Assembly (NCBI GenBank): GCA_015680685.1
Contig: MNCI01003361.1
Location: 86,942 to 150,941 of the forward strand
Origin: Gnetum montanum
Taxonomy: Eukaryota; Streptophyta; Gnetopsida; Gnetales; Gnetaceae
DNA: 64,000 bases
Direction: 5' to 3'
Below the pieces are notes generated by a model, which searched no databases, had not been told where the DNA came from, and worked only from the letters and a program-made list of their open reading frames with translations. The position numbers and the translations under genes are program-made. Shown piece after piece: positions 1 through 11,970 of the stretch. Numbering within the stretch: the stretch's first letter is position 1; each line of letters starts with the position of its first letter.

Positions 1-600
1 AAAGTAAAAATAAAACATAACTCACAGGACTATGACAAAGAGGCTGAAATGTTGTCTTTAGCAAGTCATCTTACAAGCAATCTTTCACAATGTCTTCTTT
101 ACAAATGCTAAGACCTTGAGTGAGACCGCGAGTGTGTGATGTAAAGTGTCCTTCCTTCCTATCCTTGAAGCCCTTTTATAAGGTCTCATAGGTAGTTAGG
201 TATTAAAAAATATCTTAGGTAACTTCTCTTCCAAGTAAGGAAGTTATAACTTGCCCAACAAGTTAAGAGATATTACTTGCCCAACAAGTTAGGAAGTTGT
301 AACTTATACATAAAGTTAGGAGAAAATCATGCTAACATTGACATGTGTAAATATTACAAATATTGCTTTTATAATCAACCTATATAAAAATAAATCCAAA
401 AGAGCTTCATACAATTGTCATTTTATTTTTATTTAGGATTTTAATTACCCACCATGTATAAAGCCTTAGTAATTCATTTGAGATAATTAAATTAATGCTA
501 GATCTTTAATAAGAACTCCATACAATTGTTGCATGTAAGAAAAATTTGCTGAAATTATTTTTAGCCACCAAACCATATGAAATTGTAATTTTATTTTGTG
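1..600. other. Unassigned AT-rich sequence
   Basis: I see no gene here. The only structure is a pair of direct repeats, ACTTGCCCAACAAGTTA at about 249-265 and 275-291. Each contains a short inverted repeat (ACTTG/CAAGT), so each copy could form a small hairpin. The stretch may be old LTR or intergenic sequence, but nothing in it decides this. Confidence 0.5.
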
Positions 601-1850
601 ATTTCAATTCCGTGCATTCAGGTTTTGCACTTGTCTTCAGCGATGATGGTTTCTTCCGAATAAACTGTAACCTTGATTCATCGGCATCGGCTAAATAATC
701 TCTTGGTTCCGCTGATTCAGTTGTGCATCTGTCTTACTGTGTCTTCATGTCTCTGTGACCGCACTTGATGGATTGGCAATGGCGATGACGAATGCGTTGG
801 CGTCGGGCACTGCTGCTGTTTTTGGTAAGGTTGTCGTGTGTTCCATAAAAAACTATAGTCGTTGTAACCTTTGCCGCTACCTGTATGGTTTTTGAAAGCA
901 TCTATCATCTCTTGCAACACTTGTTTCCATCCGATCGCTGAAACTGCCTTTGATGAATTGATCTTGGTGAACAAATTTTAATAGCATACATAATATTCTT
1001 TCATTTGCTAAAAGAGATTCAGCAAATCCGATCAAATAAACGTAGGATGAGAGATGAAATCCCTGCTCAAATTCTTGTTGTATAACTGCTTTAGCGTTGC
1101 CCAAAACTGAAAGCAGATAATGTCGAATTTGGATCTCGTGAATTTCAACTTTATAATGCCTCTTGGGCAACGTAGATTCCTGAGAATGATGCCTACCATT
1201 GCAACTCCGCCGTGTTTCCCTATTGAAATCCTGAAACTGCTGTGTAACCGTGGTCAGACATTTTCGGCATTTCCCGGTGTCTTTCCCGTTGTTGGCTGTG
1301 CGCGATTAGTAATTGCCATCGGCAGTAAAGAACATGTTTTGGAAGATTCAACTTGGTTGTTCGATAACTCCGCCGGCCTCATGTGCCTCCCGCTTCTTTC
1401 TTCTTTATTTTCCACCACCTCGCGCGCGTTGCATCCACCGACGATCTTTTCCCTGGATAGATTCAAGCTCTGCATTTTTTTTCAGTTTGGTAACGTTGGG
1501 ATGCATCGCTGGTTGACAGAGTTTCATGTCTTAGTGACACCGTTTCTGCATGATTTCACGGTGGTCAACACTGCATGGTCTGGAGACTCATGGTTGTCAT
1601 CGTTGCCGTTCGACTACTAGTCGTGGCAAAAACAACTCTGGTTATGATAAGGTGTCTCTGTTTGGGATCTTCTGGGTGATTCTCCCTGCTACTGTTTGTT
1701 TGGTGTTTCGTGGCCTTAGGGGTGCATCGTTCCGTGAGTTTACATGCCGCATAGGTCATGCAAGGGTTGCCTTGGCCCTACTAGCCGCGCATCCCCTGTT
1801 TGAGGGCCGCTACCCTCTGTTTCCTTCAATAGCTTACTGATCAACATATT
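600..1850 (-). other. Possible coding remnant, unidentified
   Basis: This stretch is richer in GC than its surroundings and holds overlapping open frames on both strands. The best candidate reads on the minus strand from about 1170 to 877 and then, one frame over, from about 970 to 717. It includes peptide pieces such as AKAVIQQEFEQGFHL and AIGWKQVLQEMIDAFK, which look like ordinary globular protein. The plus-strand frame 1120-1620 is rich in Phe, Leu and Pro and resembles no family I know. I recognise no domain, no reliable start and no splice structure. It could be a host gene fragment, a captured exon or a diverged transposon part. Confidence 0.25.
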
Positions 1851-2289
1851 GCCCAAACTTTGATAAATTCGTATTTCTTTTGAAATTCTTTCGAAATTAT
1901 TTGAGGCTTTCCAAATTATTTGAGCGCAGATTCTTTGAACAAATATGGGAAACCTGAAACACTGTTTTCTATCACCTTCTCCTGTTCATTCTTTAACAGT
2001 ATCCAAGAATTTGCCAGTTATTTTATTTATTGTTTTCATTCGTTCCATCTTTTCATCCAATCTTTTTTTTTTAACGAGTGATAGGAATAAATACCTTTTC
2101 AAACTACATCTTGCCATTTCAAATAGTTATATTGAAATATTTTGAAGGTCTCAATCATCTCATATCTCTGTTCCATGAAATGGCTAAAATGTGCCAACAC
2201 TTAGTTTAGCAAGTTTCTATAGACGATTCATAAAAAATTTTAGTGGTATTTCATGATCTATATTTACTTTGTTAAAGAAAAATAAAGAT

Positions 2290-3000
2290 TTTAGGGGGAA
2301 TAATGAAACCCAAGGGAGCTTTGACTTGTTGAAAGCAAAGATTACCAGTAAACCAATGCTTGCAATTCTAGATTTTCAAATGCTTTTTTAGGTGGAGGTG
2401 GATGCAAATGGACTTGCCATTGGTAGGGTACTTTTAATAGAAAGATAGGCTTCTTTCTTTCTTTTCAAAAAAGTTGAATAAGTCAAGGAAAAAATATAGC
2501 ATATATGAAAAGGAGTTATACACTATTCTTCAAGCAATCAAGCATTGGAGGCATTACTTGTTACTCAAGCAATTCATTTTGATCATGGAACACAAAGCAC
2601 TACAATTTCTGAACTCTCAAAAGAAGTTGAGTGCAAAGCACATGAAGTGGTTGACTAGTTGCAAGAGTTCAATTTTGTGTTGAAGCACAAAAGTAGAAAG
2701 GCCAATGGGGTGGCTGATGCATTGTCCAAGATGCATGTGGTTAATTTCAGCATGCCTCATGTGAAAGGTATGGGTGATTTTGCTAGTTTATATGAGAATG
2801 ATATTGATTTTGGTCAAGTGTGGAAAAGCCTCAAAGAGCCATTGATGAGTAGGATAGACTAGTGGAGGGACTATCATATTCAAGATGAACTGTTATTTAA
2901 GAATGGAAAGGTATGTGTTCATAATTGTGATTTTAGAAAAAATATTTTGTTTAAAAAGCATTGTAGTGACATGGAAAGCCACATGAGCAAAGATAAAACA
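2290..3000 (+). pseudogene. Ty3/chromovirus RT end and RNase H remnant
   Basis: This is the end of the reverse transcriptase and the RNase H domain of a Ty3-type polyprotein. The RNA-template-degrading domain shows in KYSIYEKELYTILQAIKHW, then a block ending HMKWL, then FVLKHKSRKANGVADALSK, which is the usual C-terminal signature of this RNase H. The weakly preserved stretch before it (about 2310-2450) reads like the RT-RNase H connection. Several in-frame stops and small frameshifts (near 2395, 2447 and 2660) break it. It continues directly into integrase, so it belongs to the 3' half of one element. The 5' half of the polyprotein is missing. Confidence 0.85.
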
Positions 3001-3990
3001 TTGGAACTTATGGATAGGCACTATTTTCAACCTGGTATGGCAACTTAAGTTTTCAAATTTATGAAAGAGTGCTTAACATATCAAAAGTTCAAAGGAAGTA
3101 AAGGTGTGGATGGATACTATATACCTTTTTAAATTCCCAAGGATCCATGGAAAAGTATATCTATGAATTTTGTAAGTGGTATTCCAAGAATCAAAAGTGG
3201 AAAATGATGTAATTTTTATTATTGTGAAAAGATTCTCCAAGATGATACACTTCATTCCATGTAAGAAGGTAAGTAATCCTTTTCATGTTGCAAATTTGTT
3301 TTTCCAACATGTTGTAAAGTTGCATGGAATTCTTTTGAATATTGTTAGTGATAAAGACTCCAAATTCACAAGTCACTTTTGGAGGTCCATTTGGAAAATT
3401 TTAGGAATAAGGTTAAATTTTTCTAGTACATATCATCCATAATCTGATGGCCAAAATGGAAATGGTGTATAAATCCTTCCTAAACATATTAAGATATTTG
3501 TATGATGGACAACCAAATAGGGGTAAAACTTTTTTGTATCATGTTGAGTTTTTGTACAATAATGTTTTTTATATTGCTATTGGTAAAAGCTCATTTCATG
3601 TGATCTATGGATTTTGTCCAAAGATGGTAAACACTTTGAAGAGCTTTGATGGTGAAGCTCAACTTAGTGCTGATTTTGTGTAAGAGATGAAGGATCTCCA
3701 TGCACAAGTAAAATCAAATCTTGAGAAGAAGGCTGAAAAGAGATTCCTCAAGAGGAAGAAGAGCAAATAGAAGTCAAATTTCATTGTTGGTAACTTGGTT
3801 TTGGTGCACTTGAAGAAGAAGTGATTCAGAGGTGTTAACCTCTCCAAGTTGAAAGCCAAGAAGATGGGGCCTTTCAAAATTAAAGCTAAGATTAATGATA
3901 ATGCTTTTAAGATTGATTTACCAAACAATATTGGTACGTCTTTTGTATTTAATGTTTTAGATCTTGTGCACTATCATGGGCTTATTGATG
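3000..3990 (+). pseudogene. Ty3/chromovirus integrase remnant
   Basis: The integrase catalytic core is readable at about 3150-3480. It includes FIIVKRFSKMIHFIPCKK and VSDKDSKFTSHFWR, the region of the second catalytic Asp, followed by SSTYHP. Downstream at about 3860-3985 comes the C-terminal module, with KAKKMGPFKIKAKINDNAFKI and NVLDLVHYHG, characteristic of Ty3 integrases. The frame is broken by stops near 3130, 3440 and 3820. It is preceded by RNase H and followed by a chromodomain-like segment, the standard chromovirus order. It cannot encode active protein. Confidence 0.85.
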
Positions 3991-4017
3991 AGAAGACCAT
4001 AGAGGAGTAGCATTGAT

Positions 4018-4206
4018 GAGTTGAAGGGAGCTATTGATCAGTCCAAGCCTTCAAAGGAAAAGAAGGTAATTGTACTCAAGCAAAGAGAATCTTCTAGCAT
4101 TCAAGGAGTCAAGAGGCATGAATACTTGATCCATTGGAAGGATCAATCCATGAATGATGTTGTATGCATCCATGAAACCAAACTCGATGAGTTGGGATCA
4201 CTTTAA
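4018..4206 (+). pseudogene. Chromodomain-like tail of the chromovirus integrase
   Basis: After the integrase C-terminus a short open frame reads HEYLIHWKDQSMNDVVCIHE followed by TKLDELGSL. The pattern of Tyr-Leu, Trp-Lys and a late acidic helix matches the chromodomain that chromoviruses carry at the end of integrase to guide insertion into chromatin. The aromatic residues expected around the start and at the usual Trp after the acidic pair are degraded. The frame ends at 4206, just before the polypurine tract and LTR. Confidence 0.7.
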
Positions 4207-4239
4207 ACCCTACTCTCTTGTTTACATGAGTTTACTTTT

Positions 4240-4420
4240 TGAAGGGTGGGAAAGTTGGTGTAGTGACATCTCATCTAATCCCATTGTTCTTTCCTACATG
4301 AGATTATCTCCTTGATCTCCAAGACATCTCAACAAAGCCTAAAACTAGTAAAAATCACATGTAGGGAAGTACAAGGGGATCAGAAGAGGTGTTGCTACAC
4401 CATTAGCAAAGGCCAAGATC
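4240..4420 (+). repeat. Polypurine tract and 3' LTR start of the chromovirus
   Basis: A purine-rich tract (GAAGGGTGGGAAAG, 4239-4252) lies about 35 bases after the chromodomain stop. It is followed by TGTAGTGACATC from about 4258. TG after a polypurine tract is where a 3' LTR should begin. I cannot find the LTR end or a matching 5' LTR in the window, so the limit given is arbitrary. Confidence 0.5.
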
Positions 4421-4611
4421 AACACAACTATGTAACAATTACTAAAATGATAGACCATCCTTGATAGCATCACATAAGTGCATCAAACTAAGATGAAAGA
4501 AAAGGACTTGAAAAGAAGACATGACTCAATACACGGAATTGGTTAAAGGTATGCAAATTTAGCCATGTTAACAGTGGGTAGGCCTAGGAATGAACTAGAA
4601 CAATAATAGTT

Positions 4612-4668
4612 AACAATCATCATCATCCTAGCCTTGTCCCAACAAACTAAAGTTATTTACATAAGAGT
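4612..4668 (-). mobile_element. 3' end of an RTE-type LINE
   Basis: Read on the minus strand, this stretch has the closing signature of plant RTE retrotransposons: a TTTAGTTTGTTGGGACAAGG-type block followed by CTAGGATGATGATGATTG. The GATGATGATG tail replaces a poly(A) tail in this clade. No coding part is present, so this is a strongly 5'-truncated copy. A second tail of the same kind lies at about 18600-18710 on the plus strand. Confidence 0.65.
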
Positions 4669-4739
4669 AGTCAATAATATGCACCTATTAGATAAAAAAG
4701 AGCTTAAAGATAGGAAGAAAGAACAATAAAAGCTTCATA

Positions 4740-5470
4740 TTGCCAATGCAGAATTGTAAGTGCTAAAGGGGGCTGGCCATCCATGGTCTGTTTACCCAAA
4801 ACAACATAATAATGGACAATGATCAGTTGTCAACCGTTCTTTCCCTTTGACCTCCATCCCTTGGCTCACAAGAAAATGGGAGCTCACCTAGACCCTGTCA
4901 ATCTTTGTCATAACAAGGTCATCGCCCTTCTGCCATTTACTCCATGTGTATTAGCAACCTCCAATCTCTAGGTCCACTAGCTCCTATAAAGCTAGAAATT
5001 TCAAAAAATCCTAAGCTCCTAGGGAATCCTGGGCACCACCTCCAAACTTCTTCCAACCATACAACCATTGATTGAAATCCTCCACAAGAAACCACTAGTG
5101 TTTATCTTGAATCAGGGAAGCAATCCTATTCAATTCCTATAACCGCTCCTCCCAACATTGAGGCCCATAGAAGTTTGTGAGTCAAATGCCAGCATCTCTC
5201 AGGAAAATCGCAAAGCTCCAGGTGGAGCTGAATGTAATATAACTTCAAAGGGCCACCATGACAGGAGGCCAATCCTCTAACACACAACTAGCTACATCTA
5301 CCACCCCTGCCATCAAAGCCTATGGATCTACTGCTGCCAGAGTTTAGTTTCCTGCAAGCAAACAATATCACAATTCTCCTTACGCACCATTTCTCTTAAG
5401 ATATTTCTTTTATAGGAGGTACCTTGTCCCCTGTAGTTCCATGAGAGGATTCTTACGTCTTGCTCGAAAC
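4740..5470 (-). pseudogene. LINE copy 1: ORF2 endonuclease domain
   Basis: This minus-strand frame holds the apurinic/apyrimidinic-type endonuclease that nicks target DNA for L1 LINEs. From high to low coordinates it shows TNFYGPQCWEER, then WFLVEDFNQW (the GDFN region), a Gly-rich turn followed by YTWSKWQKGDD, KIDRV, and TTDHCPLL, where the catalytic Asp-His of the SDH motif lies. Many stops interrupt it. Its beginning at about 5450-5350 aligns by eye with the ORF2 start of LINE copy 2 (11960-11860). No reverse transcriptase follows: the copy stops at about 4740. Confidence 0.8.
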
Positions 5471-5949
5471 ATGCTTCTTGTAAACTTCTTTGAGGGTTGT
5501 TTAGAACCCCAAATCAATCTGTAACTACATTTTCTTGGAATGAGATGTTGAACTTGATGATCTCCCAACTTTTCCAAAGTCCAATGAAACTGGGAAGGCA
5601 TCACTCCCCTGGCATCCCTTATGGTAATATTGCATATGGACATTAAGGGGTTGCCTCTAGCCACTGATACCCAACTCCCAAGAAGGGGTAGCTCCATCCC
5701 CATAGTCCTATGCCTTTCCCTTGAGGTCACGGGGGATCCAAGCATCACAGTCAACCCCGACGATGTCCCATCAACGCTCTCCTACAGCCCTACCATGGCA
5801 CCATCCTTTTCCTACATTCCTATCCAAGGATTCTTCCCTTGTTATTCCATTCCAATGCTACCCTTTACCTATGTCTTCGACACAAAGCCCTCATAACCTG
5901 GAGGAGCAAGCCCCTAAGAAACCACCCTTGCTTGAGGGGCCCTCAGCAT

Positions 5950-6770
5950 TTCTATTTTCTTCTTACTAGGCAACTTTTACCCACCCTGCAATCTATTGTT
6001 AGGTGACCTGCTGTACCACAAGGATCACAGTGTGTTGTTGACATATGCCTTTTTACTCCCTGTGTTTCAACCACCACATTCTTGTATCTGACAACAACTT
6101 TTTCCTCCCCTAAGGGTAGGACCAAGATAACCTCCTTAACTAGGTCCTTCAACAACAATGACCTCCAAATGTAGAAACATGCAAATCCCATTTGCTCTTT
6201 GGACCCCTTGAATTTTTCGAACAAGATGAACTCACCAAAGAAACCAACCAATGTCCTAAGAAAATCCAAAGTCCAAAACTCCCATGGAATCCCACATACC
6301 TGAATTCAAACAAGAGCTCTAGCAAAAAGATCCAAGTCATGGTGTGCTCCTAGCCACCAATAAGTCAAGGCCAATCCCCTTATCCGAAAAAACCAAGGGC
6401 CACCAGTCAAAATCTTGTTCCTATTCGCAGTAATCAAAAAAGTAAAAAGTAGAAGATTCCCTGGAAGATTATGCACCTCCACAGGGTAGAAACCCCAATG
6501 CGTGGCAACTGACTTCCTGACCAAGTTCAAACTAGGACTAGCTTTTGCAAACATGAACCTCCCAGTTAGGCTTAACTCAACTATTTTGAGCCCCTTTATG
6601 AGTGGTGCCTTCACATGCAGACACATAGAATGCTCACTATGCTTACATGTCTCAATTCCCCCAACCCTAGAGCACCAAGAAACCCCACTTCTAGATCCAA
6701 CCCCTCCGCCATCAACACCAAACCATGCACCCCTAATCCCATGCTACCTGATTTCCCACCCATCATAATT
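5950..6770 (-). pseudogene. LINE copy 1: ORF1 (DUF4283 and zinc knuckle)
   Basis: ORF1 of plant L1 elements encodes a nucleic-acid-binding chaperone. The DUF4283 part is at about 6626-6310, with VELSLTGRFMFAKASPSLNL and ILTGGPWFFRIRGLAL. It continues in another frame at about 6269-5955. That frame ends in a canonical zinc knuckle, CDPCGTAGHLTIDC (C-x2-C-x4-H-x4-C), near 6032-5991. At least one frameshift joins the two parts. ORF2 endonuclease follows downstream on the same strand, so this is one element. Confidence 0.82.
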
Positions 6771-6779
6771 ATCCTTCTA

Positions 6780-7580
6780 GAAGGATCTCAATAATTGATC
6801 ACATGTTGTTAAGTTATATGTTATAAGTGTATAAGTTTAAAGAAAAATATTTGAACTTGAGAGCTCTAACTTTTCAAGGCTAATTCTAAAGATTATTTAT
6901 TTATTTATTTGGTTAATTTACCATATGTCAATATAATAGAAAAATCAGTATATAAAAACATTAATTCATGTGATTTTTTAAAAAATGATTTTCTTATAGA
7001 AATCACAAGGCTGATAGCATCATGGAGGTACAAATACATGATGCTGATGGATACCATTCATTCTCAATAAGAACTAATCAACAGTACTAATGAGACTAAC
7101 AATTGTGGTGGGGGCACCATCAGCTTTGAGGATGTACGTACCAACAATGGTGTTGGGCACAATCACATCCAAGGAGGTATGCACCAATGATGCTAATTAA
7201 CACCATCAACTCCAATTGAGGTATGAACCCTCGATGTCAAACAATCTAAAGATTTTGGTGTAGGAGTTTCGACAAAATTTTCAAAGGTGTAGGTAGTGAA
7301 ATTAATAACATGTTAGATGAAAATGCAATTATCCTAAGCAATGCAGATAATGGAGAAGGTGAAGTAAATTAAACAATAATAATAATGAATTAAATGGTAA
7401 TAACATTAATTTTCTTTCAGAGTGAAATTCAAGTTTTATAACTCAAAAAATTATATGTACAATCAAGAAAAATGCATCCAGGAATCCTTACTCTAGCCAG
7501 GGAGTATGTCTAGAATAACGCCCCATTCTCCCAAACCCCCAAGCCCAAAACCTTCCCATAATATTCTAACACCTACAAGT
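6780..7580. other. AT-rich spacer
   Basis: No coding signature is visible. The part from about 7020 to 7260 has several loosely repeated pieces containing ATGATGC and CACCAT with Asn/Thr-like reading, but no clear period. The rest is simple AT-rich sequence. Confidence 0.4.
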
Positions 7581-7589
7581 TTCTAATTG

Positions 7590-8830
7590 TTTATAACAAA
7601 ATGACCATCCCAATGCCATACCATAGTTCTACTGAAGGGATCAAACGAAGACAAAACCACACCCAAAAACCCACGCAACCCCATCGCCCCCTACCCCCAC
7701 CCCACCCCCCCACAACACATCTCCTTAAATTCTTTATGTGTCAATCCCATTCCTTGATCTGGCCCTCAATTCAGCCGCAGGTTCATGAGTATCCACATCA
7801 TTCAAAGTCATCTTTGCTTCAATCTCCATTCTCACTTCCTCTTCCAGCTCAAACCTCAACTCCCGTCTATAGGTTTTTCCTACCTCTGCCTCCTACGCTT
7901 GATCATTTGCTATAGTTCCGCACATTGTTGCTCAATAGGGTCTGCAATCTGTCATATATCTTCCTCCCTCTCCATCCAACATGTCTTCCATAAAGCCCTC
8001 TCTTCAACCCTTGCATTGTTGGCCATACTGTTACTTGCCTTCACCATCATCACTTGGAGCTCAACCGGCATCGCAGGAACCATCCAACTCCCCAGCTCTT
8101 GTCTCTCCTGCGAATAACTTGGTCCTATTTCCATTCTAGATTCATGACTCTCTTGCCTTGATGTCGATGCTTAATCTTCCAGTCGAGCCCTTGTCCATCT
8201 TCTAAGATACAACTACAACAACGACCTGATCTCCTCTAGCACCATTGGCATTCTAGATCTCCACAATGTAAGAATCAACCTTGGGTGCTAGCCCTTCCAC
8301 TTACACCTCAAACAATCCAACAAAAACCATGGGAAATTTACCTACATACCATGTTTCAAACATGTCACTAGTGCAAAATGCACTCCCAAATACTTATGTG
8401 AGCACCCAAACTGCACAAAGTAACGATCAATAAGCACCGTTGTTGCTTGCCAAATTGGGGGCAAAGCTACCTTCCTTATGTGGCCGCTCGCCATTCTGGG
8501 CATCCTCCCCTAGAAGAACTTTGGAGCATACCTTTGGCTATGTAAAGTTGGCATGATGATATTACCCTCCAATGGCATTTCGAGCACCGCCACTATTGCT
8601 GGCTTTGTGAGCCTAATTCTCCATCCCCAAAAAGTAGTTTCAACCCCATGCCAATTATCAAAAAAGGTTTGATTAGTAACCGCAAGCTCCACTTAAATCG
8701 TATGCAACATCCCTACCCATCCTGCATGCTCAATAAGCCACCAGAGTTCCACATTGTCCCTAAACTCTGTGATGGTCGATTCATGCCACTACACCAACCC
8801 CATGCTGGTTGAGGCTTCCTCCACAATCTT
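7590..8830 (-). pseudogene. Globular/coil ORF remnant (Transposase_32-like), copy A
   Basis: The minus-strand frame starts near 8830 with AKIVEEASTSMGLV and continues WWLIEHAGWVGML, then FFDNWHGVET, GWRIRLTKPAIVAVLEMPLEG and later LPPIWQATTVLIDRYFV and VNFPWFLLDCLR. This order matches the 'putative plant transposon protein' fold also seen in element 2 at 54700-55320. Downstream at about 8134-7600 the peptide becomes charged and helix-prone (REEDI, EQQCAEL, QMIKRRRQR), like a coiled coil. Stops are frequent. Function is unknown; such ORFs occur in plant retroelements. The assignment rests on resemblance alone. Confidence 0.5.
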
Positions 8831-8843
8831 AGCCCCTAGCCCG

Positions 8844-8867
8844 CCCCCCCCCCCCCCCCCCCCCCCC
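8844..8867. repeat. Poly(C) tract of 24 bases
   Basis: An unbroken run of 24 C (poly-G on the minus strand) sits between the end of LINE copy 2 and the start of the globular/coil ORF remnant. It is the most GC-pure run in the window. Runs of this kind can form G-quadruplexes and are prone to length errors, so its exact length may not be reliable. Confidence 0.9.
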
Positions 8868-8879
8868 TTGCAACCTCTG

Positions 8880-10700
8880 TTGGCAGGCAACTGGGACCCC
8901 CTGAACACCAAATTATTTTGGCATTTCCAAGCATCCATAGTACCACCAAATCCTTGGAATCACCAAACTCAATGTGTGACATCAATTCCACAACCTGCCA
9001 AATGGCCTAAATGTATGGGCATAAATACATAACGTGTTCCATCGTTTCTCAATTGCCATTGCAGAGCAGGCAAGTCGAGTTCAATGCACTATCCCACTCT
9101 CCAAGTAGGCTCTTAACTAAAAGTGCTTTGTGCGCACCCAACCAAGTGAAAGCCTTTATTTTTTCAGGTAGCCTCCCTTTCAAAAGCTTCTTCCATCTCT
9201 GATCCAATGAATACATGGCTTTGGTAGTCTCTATGAGTTCACGTCCCAAAAGTCCCTGCCCAATCATCCCTTAAGCATGCTTGCATAAATTTTGCCGAAG
9301 TCGTGAACTCCCAACATCCACCTCCCATGTCCGATATTTCTACCTTAACATCTTCTTCCCTGAACCTAATTAATCGGTTCATCAATCTTTGCAACCCCAA
9401 CTTGATCTCATCTTTAAAAGATCTAGTACCAATCCCCCCAGAATTTCTAAGTCTTGCAACCTTCTCCCAACATATCAAATGCATCTTTTGAACATCCTTC
9501 CCCCCAGACAATATAAACTGACAAATGACTTGATCAAATTTTTGGGTTACCCTAGTCAACAAAGCCACCATACAAGCAGTAAACCTTGCAATTGCCATCA
9601 ACATCATCGATGCCAATAACATCTTACCCTTTCACGAAAGGAACTTATTAACCTAGCTTCCAATTTTTTGTTGCAATCTCTTTATCCAACCCTTCCATGT
9701 CTTTTTCCGGTGCCAATCAAAAATGGGGATGCCCAAATACGGATCATTATGAAGTCCTAGCAAGATTCATAGTGCCTGAGAAATCCTCCCTTTAACCTAT
9801 TTTGCCATGTTGATCATATATAAAGCCAATTTTGCTTTGTTTATCTCTAGCCCCACTTCTTACCCTAATTGTATGAGAGCCCTCTAAAGTGCCGCATCTT
9901 GAGGCATGGCCACTCTTGCAAAAAGAATTGTGTCATTTACATAATGTTGGATCAGGCAAAACACCCCTGCAATTTTTACACCTTCCATTTCCTCAACCAC
10001 ACAATAGTGCTACAATAAATCCATCATTAATATGAATAGTAACGGGGACAACGGATCCCCTTGCCATAGCCCCCTACTAGTCCCATAAAATCCCCAAAAT
10101 TTACCATCAATAACAAAAGTATACCTACCCAAACTTTGTAAATGTATGCTAAGCTTAACAAATTCTGGTTTGAAACCCTTACGAAGCATTACCTCCTCTA
10201 GTGCCTCCCAACTAATAGTGTCATAGGCTTTGGTGATGTCTAATTTGATGCACATCCCAAGGAAACCCATGCTCCTAAAAGAATGCAAGATCTCTTGTAG
10301 TAAAAGCACCTGATCCTACAAATACCAACCCACCACGAATCCCATCTAATTCTCCCCCACTAATTTTGACATCAACAAGGCCAACTATTGCACAATCATC
10401 TTAACAAAAAGCTGCAATAAGGTGTTACAAACCCCAATTGACCTAAAGTGGACCAAAGATGAAGGGACCAGAGATGAAGGGCAAGGCACCTTTGGGATAA
10501 GAATAATCCATGAATAATTTATTTCCTTGTGAACCTGCTGCAATTTCAACATGTCATTGAAGGCATCAAGCAAGTTCTCCCCAAGGACATCCACAAATTC
10601 CCTGAAGAACTCTATCGGCCACCTATCTGGTCCTGACGCCTTTTTGGGTTTCATTGATTTCATAGCTACATCCAGTTCCTACCTAGCAAAAGGCCTCAGC
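8880..10700 (-). pseudogene. LINE copy 2: ORF2 reverse transcriptase and zf-RVT
   Basis: The reverse transcriptase copies LINE RNA at the nicked target. It begins near 10663 with KPKKASGPDRWPIEFF and continues at 10309 with CIKLDITKAYDTISWEAL and GLWQGDPLSPLLFILMMD. The catalytic box follows as NDTILFAR near 9920, where the usual first Asp of the A-D-D box reads Asn. The zinc-binding zf-RVT region lies at about 9267-8950, with LPEKIKAFTWLGAHKALL and CLLCN, then ETMEHVMYLC. Multiple stops and frameshifts are present. Everything is in the expected order after endonuclease (11960-11250) on the same strand. Confidence 0.9.
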
Positions 10701-11970
10701 AATGCACCATTCTCAACATCCCCCAGAACCCACTAAATCAGTAGAGAGATCTTCTTCCTATCTCTACGTTGCCAAATATCTGTCAAGTATTTCTACACTG
10801 CCTCCACCACCAAACTAGTGCCTCCCATCTATTCTTCCTCCAACACCAAATGTAACTTCTATCTTGTTTGTCCATGTCCCTTTGCCATAGCAAAGAGAAA
10901 GCATGTATTACAATCCCCCTCCCTTAGCCAGTTTACCCATGCCTATTGACGCCAACAACCTTCCTCTTCTAGATCAAGCTCCTATAACTCCTGCAACACC
11001 TCACTTTCCTCATTTGTCAAATCAGCCCCATTTTCTTACCTCTCTTAAATTTCCCATAGTCTATCTTGTAACTGTGCACAATAGGCTCTGAAATTATACT
11101 TTTCCTTGAACACCCTTTCCCGAATTCGTTGTTTGAGAGTTCGCAACCCCTATTTCAAGAACTCTCTGGGATCTTAATCATGTGCATATTCCTACCATAT
11201 GTCTTAAACCAATGGCCATTGCCATGCCTTTTCCAACCACATGCGCTTGAAGCAAAAGTGCCTAGGACACGACCCTCCCAGCTTCTTAACCTGAAAAACA
11301 AGCAACCGATGATCAAATGCTTGACTTTCCCTCTCCATCACCTAAATATCAAGTTCCAACACCATCCTTATACTCACCCACACCCTGTTGATCTGCAACT
11401 GGACCCTATCCTTCCCTTTCCTTTGATTAATCCATGTGCACTGACAACTTGCTATCTCCAAGTCCACTAGTTCTTGCTCCTACATAAACTCCACACATTC
11501 TGGTCCCCTCGGGGGATTCCTAGTTTCCTCTCCCCTCTTTTTCTACAAAAATAATCGCTAATTGAAGTCCCCAATCATCATCCAATGATGCTTATTGGAA
11601 ACCACTGTCACCAAACACTACAGCACCAAACGCTACAGCTCATGTACCTGCACCTCCCAATTCTAGGCACCGTACACATTGGTTAGCCAAAGATTTTCAT
11701 GTTTTACATGAATAGTCTAACTTCATTGTGACTTGTCAATCAACACAAACTGCAACTGTGAAAATATAGCAAGCCTGCCAGCCCATCCTCGACAAGGCAC
11801 CATCTACGACTACCATCCCTCCCAATCCAACAAACTATACTCAAATGCATTCAACTTTGTTTCCTGCAAGCAAACAACTTCACACCCTTCATTTCTCACA
11901 ATCTTCCTCAAGGTATTTCTTTTGTAGGGGGTATCTTGTCCTCTATAATTCCAATATAGCAACCTCATGA
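10700..11970 (-). pseudogene. LINE copy 2: ORF2 endonuclease and linker
   Basis: ORF2 opens near 11960 on the minus strand with LLYWNYRGQDTPYKRNTLRK and VCLQETK. These are the Asn-x-Arg-Gly and Gln-Glu-Thr-Lys motifs at the start of L1 endonuclease, the second holding the catalytic Glu. The DHRLLVFQVKK motif is near 11320. It is followed by FKRMWLEKAWQWPLV and by WVNWLREGDCNTCFLFAMA (about 10900), the linker typical of plant L1 before the reverse transcriptase. The frame is peppered with TAG/TAA codons. Confidence 0.85.

Noticed and set aside
8754-9032. Plus-strand frame with a run of prolines
   Set aside because: The prolines come from the poly(C) tract and the frame is the opposite strand of LINE and ORF remnants.
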